Shown piece after piece: positions 11,821 through 21,933 of a DNA stretch of 64,000 bases. Source of the DNA: Branchiostoma lanceolatum (taxonomy: Eukaryota; Chordata; Leptocardii; Amphioxiformes; Branchiostomatidae); NCBI RefSeq assembly GCF_035083965.1, contig NC_089731.1, positions 4,317,001 to 4,381,000 on the forward strand, written 5' to 3'. Positions within the stretch are counted from its first letter, which is position 1. Every line of letters begins with the position of its first letter. The notes beneath the pieces were generated by a model that worked only from the letters and a program-made list of their open reading frames with translations, did not search any database and was not told the DNA's origin. A program made the position numbers and the translations under genes.

Positions 11821-11960
11821 CATTTGAACCTCGGTGAAAATGAAGAAATTCGTGTGAAGTGCCTTTCCCAACGCTACACCATTGGGGCCTGTCAAGGGCT
11901 CGAAGCCAGAAACTTTTGGTTGCCCTAATCACAAATGGGATTTGGGACAAACCACCGGAG
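11820..11960 (-). repeat. Degenerate SINE-like fragment
   Basis: 'gaagtgcctttcccaacgct' and 'ggggcctgtcaagg' resemble the tRNA-proximal part of the SINE-like copy at 19600-19765. The match is weak and the borders are uncertain. Confidence 0.35.
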
Positions 11961-12068
11961 ACTGATAGTCAGTTACTGAAGTACTGGCATATTTGGCCAC
12001 GATGTCACCTCACGCTTGAAAATGACGCGGTCGTCATAGGCAGGGATTGGGCGATGCTCGGTCCCAAC

Positions 12069-12165
12069 TAGCCGCGGCGACTGTTGGAGGGCTTTATACT
12101 TGCAGTCTTATACATTAGCCCTAAGACTACAAGTAAAAGAAGCCCTCCAACAGTCGCCGCGGCTA
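12069..12165. mobile_element. Hairpin MITE, TAGCC...GGCTA, exact 9-bp target duplication
   Basis: Arms tagccgcggcgactgttgga and tccaacagtcgccgcggcta are perfect reverse complements and continue inward with small differences. GGTCCCAAC is repeated exactly at 12060-12068 and 12166-12174. Confidence 0.9.
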
Positions 12166-12239
12166 GGTCCCAACTAGAGCCGGTCGCGTTAGACAGGTGG
12201 TCGTCTTGGATATGCAACAATGCACTTAATGCTTGAGTC

Positions 12240-12264
12240 AATGGGGGGGCGGGGGGGGGGGGGT
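12240..12264 (+). repeat. G-run
   Basis: A run of almost only G (ggggggcggggggggggggg type) that could form a G-quadruplex; another is near 44705-44722. No function is assigned. Confidence 0.7.
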
Positions 12265-12934
12265 ATGTGGCCAGGTGGTCGGTGGTTGACAGGTTTTACT
12301 GTATGTATATATGTATTTAAAGGTGCACGCCTGCAGGGCAAATACCTGAACGGTGAGTCAAACTGCCCGCACCTACGAGACACAGGGTGCGACCTCTGGG
12401 AAAAACATGCCAGTGCTGCACATTTATGTTTTTCAAAATCAAGATTTACCGACGAGGTGCACATCTGAATCTTATGGTCTGTAAACCACAGTGACATGTT
12501 TTAACACACCGGTTCTGCACTGGATGTGGACAAGCACAAACTCTTGCAATCCTTCAAACGACTGCGCCGCAGTGCGCCCCCTACTGATAGTGCACAGAAC
12601 CACAAGCTAACTCAGTATACGTTTGTTGACATGGATGACAAAGGGACTTGGGTCCCGTGTTGGATGGGGCGCAATGAGCACGTTTAAGGAGAAGGGCTAG
12701 CAGTCCCTCCCTCTAAAGTATACCCTGCTACTAAAATTGCAAAGAGACTTACTGCCCAATGTGATCCTATGTGCCACAAGGCACCACACCTTCGGGGTCT
12801 AACGAACGAAGGAACGAAAGTATATCATGAAACTGTCTGGCAAATTATGATAAACCAGTCTCTCATCTCAACTTAGTACATGTTTATTTTTTTGTTTTAG
12901 TACAGACCTGGACCAATAGCTGACGTCACACAAC

Positions 12935-14208
12935 ATGGCGATTCTCGATAACTATTGCTGTTGCTGCACCGTCCGCTTGGGGTCGCTCATCACCGGTGTC
13001 CTGTATGTGGTAAGTAACAATAGCTGATAGTAGCCTGGAGTCCAGCCTTCGTAGCTTTAGTCCGCTACCCAAGCTCCGCTTCTTGGTTAGAAGCGGAGCT
13101 TGGGTAGCGGACTAAATCTAAGAAGGCTGGACTGCATGCTAAGCTGATAGTCCTTTTTGTGTGCAAATTCTTGCCCTAAAGTTGATTAGAAGCGACACGA
13201 GAATAATGTAAACGCAAGGCGACTGTATTTGAAACACTGACTATGTAGACTTGTTATGTTTATCTTCTTTGTGTCTTAAGACAAAGTAGAACGTTTCATC
13301 TGAAGTCGATTTAAACCATTCGTCGCCTTGAATCGTAACTTGAGACGGCTTCGTATGCTCAAGACACAAGGAATAAGAAAGCCATTTGGTTTCAAACCCT
13401 CGCTATCTATTTCATATACTTAGCGTCCTCGCGTTTTCAGACAGATCAGTGTTATGAATTGAATTATGATCCGCAGTATTCCACGCTGAATTACAAATTG
13501 ATGTTCTTTCTACAGATCATACATATCATCGACTTGGGGGTGAAGTCAAGTAGTGTGGCTCTCGGTTGGAGCGGTGAGGCGAATTCTTTAGAATTCTTGG
13601 GTGAAATTGAAATATCTATAATAAGAAACTGAGCATAGATTCCGTTCACTATTCATCATTGCTATGATTGATATCAGTACCGTTATTATTGTGTACTTTG
13701 AAGTGATCTCATGGGTATATGAATTGCATGGTCTGTATTACTGTCCTATAATTTAACACATCAACTAATGACTGATAACATATATTGTTAGTTTTCATAT
13801 AAATATACATACCTAATCATGCTTTTAATTTCGCCATTTATTTATGACTAGGCAATGACTTCATATTTAAATCTTTCAAAAATTTTGTGTGTATTTTCAG
13901 TATGTGAAATGAGATGTACATGTATCGGAACTAAAACGATTTGTTATTTCCACAGCGTATGGAACCGACGTGGCCTCCGTCGTTGTTGACGTCATCGCTA
14001 TCATTCTGGGACTGCTGCTCATCGTAGCTGTATTGGGGGTGAGGAGACAGTTACAACAGTTTTATTTCTTTATGTATTTTCTGTATACACTCAGTCTTTT
14101 CAACCATCTCGGTTTCCTTTACAGCCAAGTCACGACTATATTTAGTATCGTAATTTAGTGATGACAAGGAGCAACATTTAGTGCGTAAATTGTGTCATGT
14201 GTGTGTGT

Positions 14209-14239
<31 letters not shown>

Positions 14240-17200
14240 CGTACGTACGTGCGCCTGTGTGTGTGTGAGTGTGTGTGTGTCTATGTGTGTGTGTGTGTGT
14301 GTGTGTGCGGCTGTGTGTGTGTGTGTGTGAGTGTGTGTGTCTATGTATGTGTGCGTGTGTGTGTGCGTGCGTGCGCCTCTCTGTGTGCGTGTGTTGTGTC
14401 GTGTCCTGTTTCTGCGAATACAAATAAACACAGTGCAGCGTTCCCATATACCCTCGGTGATGCTATTTGTCCGTGTAACTGGAAGGACCACACAGTAGCA
14501 TGGGTACCGAAAATAATTTCATCAGGTTGGTAGAACATAGGATATTTGAAGTTTCTTTTAACACAACCAGGTAATCTCACCTGCTGACGTTTCGGTGTCG
14601 GTCAAACACCTTCTTTAGAGCTTCTTACTGGAGTACTGCTTCTCACCACTATAAGTAGCCGAAAGCGCCACCTACATCGGCTTCTTATAGCGGTGAGAAG
14701 CAGTACTCCAGTCAGAAGCTCTGAAGAAGGTGTCTGACAGACACCGAAACGTCAGCAGGAGCCAGTACCTAGTTGTGTTAAAAGAAACTTCAAATATCCT
14801 CAGTAGTATGGGTATGTTGGAGAAGTCCGCCACCTCTAACTGACTTTGTATGATGTTCCCAGAGCATGATGGCCCTGCTGCGCGGCTGGGTCGCCCTCGC
14901 CATCATCATCCTGATCGTGGAGCTCGTCATCATCATCTGTTTCAGCGCGCTGACGCTGAACATCTGGACCGCACAGGTACGTCTGTATACTACGTACGGA
15001 GTACATGGATGAGTGAATGAATGCGTGAATGAATGAATGAAATAATGATTAGATGAATTAGTGAATGAAAAATGAATGAGGGAATGTAGGAGTAAATGGA
15101 GGAGTGAATGAATGAATGAATGAAATGATTAGATGAATAAGTAAATGAATGCGTTAATGAATGATGAAATAATGATTAGATGATGAATAAGTGAATGAAA
15201 AATGAATGAGGGAATGTAGGAGTAAATGGAGGAGTGAATGAATGAATGAATGAAATAATGATTAGATGAATGAGTGAATGAATGCGTGAATGAATGATGA
15301 AATAATGATTAGATGATGAATAAGTGAATGAAAAATGAATGAGGGAATGTAGGAGTAAATGGAGGAGTGAATGAATGAATGAATGAAATAATGATTAGAT
15401 GAATAAGTGAATGAATGCGTTTATGAATGAATGAAATAATGATTAGATGAATAAGTGAATGAAAAATGAATGAGGGAATGTAGGAGTAAATGGAAGAATT
15501 AATGAATGAATGAATGGGAGATTCAAATAAATGGAGTAGCAAGCGAGTGAATGAATGAAGGAATGGATGAGTGAAGGAATAACTACGTATGTACATGTAT
15601 ATATAAATGAATAGTTAATAGAATTAGGCGATGACTTAATGAGGGGATGAATAAATGAGTGAACGTATGAATCTATCAACGGTGAATGAATGAATGAATG
15701 AATGGATAAATTAATGAAGCAATGATAGGGTCGAAAAGAGGAAAAGAAAGTCCCATACGATTAAATTGTTGACGTTGAATGTTGTTTGATTGTTGTTTTG
15801 ATATGTTGTCTGATTATAGGCCTCGGGCGCGTTTTGGTTGGGCCCAGTCATCGGTGCCTGGGTCATTTACTACTTCATCTTCTACATCACGGTAAGTCTC
15901 CATTCATTCATTCACTCACTCACTCACCCACTCACTCACTCACTCACTCACTCACTCGCTCACTCACCCACTCACTCACCCAGTCACTCACTCACTCACT
16001 CGCTTGCTCGCTCGCTCACTCACTCACTCACTCACTCACTCACTCACTCACTCACTCACTCACTCACTCACTCACCCACTCACCCACTCACTCACTCACT
16101 CACTCACTCACTCGCTCGCTCACTCACCCACTCACTCACTCACTCACTCACTCACTCACCCACTCACTCACTCACTCACTCACTCACTCGCTCGCTCACT
16201 CACCCACTCACTCACCCAGTCACTCACTCACTCACTCACTCACTCACTCGCTCGCTCACTCACTCACTCACTCACTCACTCACTCACTCACTCACTCACT
16301 CCCTCACTCACTCACACACACACTCACTCACTCAGTCTAACACTCTCACTCATTCTTCTTCTTTATTCCTCCCATGGGAGAGCATTCATTCATTCATTCA
16401 TTCACCCACCCACTCACCCACCCACTCTCTCACTCACTCATTCATTCATTCACTAATTAATTAATTTACAGATATGACATAAATCCATTTATTCATTCAT
16501 CCACTTAATTTCAGTAAAATTGCGTCGGTGTCGAATAAACAACCCTGTTTAGCAACTTTCCGAGTTATTGCTCTCTTTAGATTCGTTACATATTCGCCGT
16601 TCTTAATGTTTGCTTTAAATAAGTGTTTCACTTTGTCCAAACAGCTAGTTTACAAAAATTTTCCAAACCTTTCGTTGTTTTTGCGGCTTCTTATGTATGT
16701 ATCAAGCAACGATCTTAGTGTAACAGACTACGAACCGTCATTCTCGCTACGTCAGCGTTAGCCAGCCGCCATCAGCCAATCACGTCGCCGCCTTATGTTT
16801 AAAAGGAAACGTGATTGGCTGGTAACTTACCCTCCAACAACAGGAGGGTAAGTATCTGATTGGTTGACAGATGACCAGCGCTAGAAGGACGGATCGCAGA
16901 CCGGTACACCAGGCCGTTGCCTACATGTAGTACAGTCAAACCTGTCTATAGCGGTCACTCAAGGGACTGGCCAAAACTGGCCGCTAAGGACAGGTGGCCG
17001 CTATGGAGAAAATGTCGATTAATTGACCACGAGTGACACATGTTTTCAGTACCCACTGAGATACATTTATTCACCGTACAGTAAACATGTAAACATTGCA
17101 TAGGTAAGGAACATTTTAGAAGTTCGATTGTTGTTCTTTTACTTCTATTATGGGCTTGAAAAAAGAATGATTGTATCTGCCAACTCCAAAACCAATGGCT

Positions 17201-17593
17201 TGCTTGAGCTTCATGTCTGAACAGACCAGCATCGCCATACTCTACTTTAGATCCTTCGAGACTGCTTCGCTGCAGGCACACGCATCACCAACGAGTTTTT
17301 ATCATATGAAACAAAGTCATTCGCAGCAAAATGCCACCTAGTTAGTTAAGAACAAAATACATGTTGCTCAGTTGCCACTTACTGTTCGTTTTCGACCGTT
17401 TTCAAACATAAAATCGTGGCGACAATTTTCCTTAGTCTGTTGTTGTGGTGGTTCGGTATATAAGCGGTAGTCATGGCATTAGAGGATGTACTTTTAGTGA
17501 AAGGCGTTTTGTAAAATTCTTCACTTCCAGATCTATGGTGTCTTGGTTGTCTACTCCCATTACCAGAACCTCCGGGATGGCATCGACGAATAG
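12935..17593 (+). CDS. LAPTM/Mtp-like membrane protein, tail-less paralog B (6 coding exons)
   Basis: Predicted join: 12935-13009, 13516-13573, 13956-14038, 14863-14976, 15820-15891, 17531-17593, giving 154 aa. Exon phases match paralogs A, C, D and E exactly. The start is MAILDNYCCCCTVRLGS, and the four helices lie near residues 15-33, 50-72, 78-108 and 112-142. The conserved YSHYQNLRDGIDE segment is followed at once by TAG, so this paralog lacks the 40-80-residue cytosolic tail and the small terminal exon of A, C and D. An acceptor (TTTTAG, ending 12900) precedes the ATG by 34 bases, implying a noncoding first exon. Introns 3 to 5 are swollen by a GT microsatellite, a MITE and two tetranucleotide arrays. 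Without a tail it should lack tail-based sorting signals; that is inference. Confidence 0.85.
13031..13141. mobile_element. Hairpin MITE, TAGCC...GCTA, exact 9-bp target duplication
   Basis: Arms around gtccgctacccaagctccgc and gcggagcttgggtagcggac form a hairpin of about 50-nt arms. AGCTGATAG occurs at 13022-13030 and 13142-13150. It lies in intron 1 of gene B. Confidence 0.88.
14198..14395 (+). repeat. GT microsatellite in intron 3 of B
   Basis: Long impure (GT)n tract. The apparent open frames in both strands reflect the repeat only. Confidence 0.95.
14539..14800. mobile_element. MITE with long inverted arms in intron 3 of B
   Basis: The left arm (aggatatttgaagtttcttt, then taacacaac) mirrors the right arm ending in aagaaacttcaaatatcct. 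Further inside, gagtactgcttctcacc pairs with ggtgagaagcagtactc, and the ctgacgtttcggtgtc / gacaccgaaacgtcag motifs are also paired. No target duplication is evident. Confidence 0.8.
15004..15720 (+). repeat. TGAA-type tetranucleotide array in intron 4 of B
   Basis: About 700 bp of (GAAT)n with GAGT and GATTAGAT variants. A higher-order unit of about 110-130 bp, containing gaatgagggaatgtaggag, is repeated at roughly 15070, 15205, 15340 and 15470. It is complementary in sequence type to the array in the next intron. Confidence 0.9.
15901..16460 (+). repeat. CACT/CATT tetranucleotide array in intron 5 of B
   Basis: About 550 bp, mostly (CACT)n with CGCT and CACC variants, with CATT repeats at both edges. 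It starts about 9 bases past the exon 5 donor. The predicted Thr-His-Ser-Leu frames over it are repeat artefacts. Confidence 0.95.
16703..16922. mobile_element. CAAGCAACGATC MITE, copy 1 (intron 5 of B)
   Basis: Internal palindromes (ccaatcacgtcgccgcc, accctcc...ggagggt) and the pieces caagcaacgat, cgttagccag and gaaggacg are shared with the element at 17940-18124. The two copies bracket the last exon of gene B. Borders are approximate. Confidence 0.65.
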
Positions 17594-17939
17594 GGTACCC
17601 TCTTTTTTTACTCTCTTTTTTTCCGAGATTTAAAACAAAACTTTTTTACTGTGGAAATTAAAACATTATTAGATGAGCTATGTAGGATTTTGACTCCTAT
17701 ATGATTCGTATACTTTGGTCATTATCCATGTGAAACAATTTGTATTGTATTGTAATCACGTCAAACTAATGATTCGTTTATTTGTTCTACATTTAGATGA
17801 TGGGAGATGGGCAGAGAGTATGGCAGCTTCCTATAAACCTACGCCGGGAGTTTTGGAGATAAAAAAATTCTCTGTAGAACCTCCAGAATAGAGTAGTAAT
17901 GTCGCATCCTCTCATGACAGGACCGCCACTTGATTGTGT

Positions 17940-18124
17940 CAAGCAACGATCCTGGCATACCGTCCTGCCGACAGCCAATCAGATGCTCGCTTTCCTGTTG
18001 TAGGAGGGGGCGTTATCAGCCAATCACGTTGCCGAGTGACCGTAGGCGGCGACGTGATTGGCTAACGGCTGGCCAGCGCTAACTCAGTGAGAAGGACGAA
18101 TCGCAGTACGCCAGGGTTGTTGCT
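17940..18124. mobile_element. CAAGCAACGATC MITE, copy 2 (downstream of B)
   Basis: It begins caagcaacgatcctgg and contains gccaatcacgttgccg opposite ggcggcgacgtgattggc, which forms an internal hairpin. The right end (gttgttgcttt) mirrors the left. It lies about 350 bp past the gene B stop. Confidence 0.65.
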
Positions 18125-19007
18125 TTGTGCATACAATCGACGGCCAGGCATAACAGAATGTATCGTGGCAGCTTTTGGTGTGCCTTAACTGCAAAAATAG
18201 TGTACGCCGATTCCCCTCTTTTCTCGTCCGAACTGAACAAAGTCAAAACTCGTACACGACTTTTTTTTTACTAATAATATAATGCCCATGGGGCTGAATC
18301 TATGTAACTGCAGTCAGCTTCTTGACCACTTTAGATCATAGCATTTTTCTTATGGGATATTTGAGAACATACAGGTAACGCCATGAGTCTATTGTTCACT
18401 ACCGGCTTAGGGTAAAATGACTTTAATGTTGCAAATTTATGGGATAGACATGCTTCAATTTGAGCATATGTGATCGATGCAATTGAATTATTCTTACCTT
18501 TTTCCTTTCTAATGTTGTCAGAATGACTGCCGTCTAGTACAGTATGGAAGGCACAAACTTCAATTTGTCGAAGTTTAATTTTTTATTGTGCAGCCTAGAT
18601 ATAGGCTGCACATGTTGTATGGCATTTGCGGAGGCTCTGTAATATGTTTAGTAGATTTTGTAACGATTTAGATGGCGTAAAAAAACAAACAATTTTTGTT
18701 GCACGATGTAACGTTAAGGCTATCCAACTAGCTAAAAGCTACCACAAAGGGATAACAATGGTCAGCATATAATAAGGGATAGGCATGTTACGACATTGAA
18801 ATATATTTCGCTATCTATAAATTATGGACGCATCGAAAGTAGGAAATATTTGTATCAGGTGCAGTGAAGGTAAGATTTTGAAGAGGGGCTATCGATGGGA
18901 ATGAAACGCCTTGTGGAAAAAATGAGATAAAAAATGATGCAATAAAACACCATTTCTTATCACACATAGTTCGACGTGTGTCATGCTTTGGGCCCGGTCA
19001 CATCCAC

Positions 19008-19128
19008 TACCATGTAGCGAAAGACCTTGTACTATGTAGCGAAAGAACTTTGTGCCATGTAGCGAAAGAACTTATGGCATGTAGAGAAACGACTGTATCG
19101 AACTGACAATGTAGCGAAACAACCTGTT
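19008..19128 (+). repeat. Short tandem repeat, ATGTAGCGAAAGA
   Basis: Five imperfect units of roughly 25 bp each contain 'atgtagcgaaagaactt'. No coding or regulatory role is evident. Confidence 0.75.
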
Positions 19129-19194
19129 ACCTACCCCACTGCCACATCAAGATCATATATATTTACATGATCGCTAAGACTTTACATAACATTC

Positions 19195-19463
19195 TGAAAA
19201 GATGGGGCATCTCAAAGTTTATCAAGTAGCATTGTAAAACAGTCTTATGGTCATTACAATGGAAGGAGGAAGGGGGTACAAAACCTAATGCTGACCACCC
19301 CTTGTTGAGACTTTAAAAATGGTACCGCCCTTTGTTGTATTTTCGGAGGGGCGATAGGGAATGTTGGTTTACTTTCGTTTTCACCCAGTAAACGTCTAGA
19401 AAGTGCGTTTGCAGTGCGTCAAGTCGTCAAACCTACTGTACTGTCACCGCATCGGCATAGACG
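19195..19463 (+). promoter_or_regulatory. Conserved 5' block, likely promoter and noncoding exon of gene C
   Basis: This block matches the one at about 26690-27034 upstream of gene D over several segments, including 'ctgaccaccccttgttgaga', 'ggtaccgccctttgttgtat' and 'ggcgatagggaatgttggt'. Both copies end at a donor of the form |GTGGGT (here after 19463). Since C and D both have acceptors just before their start codons, this is a good candidate for the noncoding first exon with its promoter. Confidence 0.55.
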
Positions 19464-19599
19464 GTGGGTGATCTTGCTGATTCCTTATAAGTGTTCTTCA
19501 AGGATAATGCGAATCCACATGTATTAAGCTACAAGGGCAGACACTGCTTGTTTGTTTCTTATTATACTGTCACCACTTGATAGAGTAGGTGGGTAACTT

Positions 19600-19765
19600 T
19601 GCTGTATCGGGTACCCATTTTTTACACCTGAGTGGAGTGAAGAAAGCCGTGTTCAGTGCCTTTTCCATGGACACAACATCGGGGCATGTCAGAGGATTCG
19701 AACCCATGACCTCTGTGTTCTGAGCCAAGCAACCTGACAGTTACGCCAACACTCGCCATCGTGCA
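19600..19765 (-). repeat. tRNA-derived SINE-like copy
   Basis: It contains gaggattcgaacccatgacc, whose reverse complement is a B-box-like ggttcgaatcc. Upstream, 'cacctgagtggagtgaagaa' matches the 4040 copy. It lies in the 5' intron of gene C. Confidence 0.65.
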
Positions 19766-19964
19766 ATTTTGGGACATTATTTGATCCATGAAAGAGAAGA
19801 GAGATCCGAGAAACTAAATTTAGCCTGCACAAGCGATTATGAATGTCACCGTTAATGTCTCATGACTTACATCTGTTTGTCACTGACAACATTTCCTCGT
19901 CAAGAGGTGGAGCGACCTTGCGCTTAGCAGATTTTAGCAAACACAGGGCTTATTAGTAAGCTGC

Positions 19965-20125
19965 GGGAGAGGGTACTGCAGCAGAGAGCCCACCCCTCTC
20001 CTTCCACCGCCTTCCATTTACCTTCTCAACCAACAGATGTCCCTTTTTACACCTTGGTGGACTGAGGGAAGTCTTCCCAAGGACGAAACGCCTAGCAAAG
20101 AACGCCAATAATCGTACCCGTGAGC
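19965..20125 (-). repeat. SINE-like copy, body only
   Basis: 'ctctccttccaccgcctt', 'tttacaccttggtggactga' and 'gaagtcttccc' match the body of the copy at 3880-4190. The tRNA-like head is degenerate here. Confidence 0.6.
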
Positions 20126-20394
20126 TCTCATTCTTGAAACTTGAAACTTTATTCTTCAAGTGCAACATCGCAAACACTGTGTCTGAATTGTGTTGCCTTT
20201 TTACAGTGGTTTGTAAACACATTTACATTCATACTTCTTAAAATCGTAAAATTTACATATACAGTGGGTGATAAAAACACAGTTAAAAATAGTATATACG
20301 GAATAAACATGTCAGCTAGCCTATCCACTGGGCCATTCTTAGCTGTACTGAGTGGGGGCAGTAGAAAGATGATACGAAGTTTTTCTGGCCATAT

Positions 20395-20470
20395 GTTGAT
20401 TCTACGCTGACCTTTTACTTTGACAGGACAAACAGCAGGGGGTGTGTATGTCCATGCAAGTCTATTCATT
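20395..20470 (+). repeat. Noncoding element shared with the 5' intron of D
   Basis: Text around 'gacaggacaaacagcag' and 'gtccatgcaagtctattca' recurs twice at 28500-28555 and 28918-28976 in the intron upstream of gene D. It is part of the C/D duplication. Confidence 0.6.
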
Positions 20471-20735
20471 TTCATCGTAAATGTAATCCAAAGAAAGTCC
20501 TTTTGTTACGAACTGAATACTTTGTTTTCGTGTGCGTAGGTCGCGGCTTTAAAGAGGTGTAACTTATTTAAGAAGTTTGACATCTGATACCTGTTCATTG
20601 ACCGTGACAAGTCGGACGTGACTCTTGTGGCATAGAACGTTTTGCCAACCTGTGACAAGTTTGCACCATGAACCATATAAGGTTCCCGTGTGGCTGAAGA
20701 AAGGTGCCATAAAATGAGACAATGCGACGTAACTT

Positions 20736-20896
20736 AATCTCCAAGCAGATCTGACGGTGGCAAAGACCGTATCCAACTGGCAAAAGGAGTTTTTATAGTC
20801 ACTTGGATGGCTATTAAAACTATACCCAAGTGGCTATAAAAGCTCCTTTTGCCAGTTGGATACGGTCTTTGCCGCCGCTAGATCTGCTCGGAGATT
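20736..20896. mobile_element. MITE with AATCTCCAAGCAGATCT ends, copy 1
   Basis: The ends aatctccaagcagatct and agatctgctcggagatt are near-perfect inverted repeats, and the arms continue as gcaaagaccgtatccaactg and its complement. The flanks suggest a TA target duplication. A shorter relative is at 42726-42834. Confidence 0.8.
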
Positions 20897-20916
20897 AACG
20901 AAACTGTCATGGTCTG

Positions 20917-21115
20917 TTAGACTCTACCAGTCTCCACGGGTCGCTGGGAAAATAGTAGAAATTGGCCAAATAGAGTCAACTGTATGAAGGGAGTCGGCTA
21001 TGGAGATAGGGTCAAATATTGCAACTGCGTATGGGAATGTTACCCTCCATGGCCAAAGTCCCCCGGCAAATGTTCTCTCTATAGCCGACGCAGTTAGTCT
21101 GGTAGAGACTAATGG
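20917..21115. mobile_element. MITE related to the GPCR1 3' hairpin
   Basis: It starts tctaccagtctccacgggtcgctgg and includes 'aaatagtag' and 'attggccaaatag', shared with 40373-40584. It ends in 'ttagtctggtagagac'. The arms are imperfect inverted repeats. Confidence 0.65.
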
Positions 21116-21204
21116 TCTGTCGAAGAATGAGTCCATTTGTCGTAAAAACGTTAAAGATTGTTTTGGGCTTATCTATTTATTTAGATAAATAAATATCTTC
21201 TGTC

Positions 21205-21510
21205 TCTGTGGTGTCGTGTCGTAACAGTTAGTGTTTTGGGCTCGGAATCCAGAGAATCCCCCGACATGCCATCGATGCTGTACGCTTTGGAAAGGCACTT
21301 TATACGTATTTACTCAGTCCACTCAGGTGCAAAAATGTACGGTACCGTAGTGACATCGGTTGACGGTGGACGGAGAGGGATGGGCGCTGCCCTCCAATAC
21401 CGTGCCCTAGACACAGCAGATAACAACCTACTTCTGTATATGTCCCTATGGCCTCAAAATGGCTATAGGACTACCTTTAAATTGACCTACCCCTGTCTGT
21501 GTGTTCTGTA
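21205..21510 (+). repeat. SINE-like copy in plus orientation
   Basis: The head has an A-box-like gtaacagttagtg and a B-box-like ggctcggaatcc. The body contains 'ctccaataccgtgccctaga' and 'ggcctcaaaatggctatagg'. This is the most complete copy of the family in the window. Confidence 0.65.
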
Positions 21511-21933
21511 TACTGACTAACGGAGAGGTGTGATTACAATCCAGTTAGTTTCTGTATGTTCTGTCAGTGGGAGCAGTGTAGATTTTGTACGACAGTCTAT
21601 CTCTGATTGTGTTATTGTTTTCCTTTTTTTTTTATTCGTTTGCACATCAAGAAAATGTCACAATACGATTAACAATTGAAAACAACAGGTGTAGAAGAAG
21701 GACAAAAACGTATATTGCTAATACTAGGCACCCTCCTCGATATTAATCAAAATTGATTGTAGTCTCAAGTACCAACTGTTTATTTTTCATGCTCTCGCTT
21801 CAGATCCTTCGGGTTTGGTTCAAAATTTATTTCCGTCAATGTGCAACTACTTACCGTCGTTTCTACATTACAATTCGTGGCTTTCTTCTGCCTCTGCAGT
21901 TTGCTTCACCGTCGCTAGGAGGCGTTGTTCAGA

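Noticed and set aside
14192-14533. Cys/Val-rich and Thr/His-rich small proteins over 7.9, 14.2, 24.2 and 50.3 kb
   Set aside because: They are translations of CA/GT microsatellites.
15838-16464. Long Thr/His/Ser/Leu-repeat proteins in all three + frames
   Set aside because: They are translations of a (CACT)n array in intron 5 of gene B; all frames are open because the repeat lacks stops.
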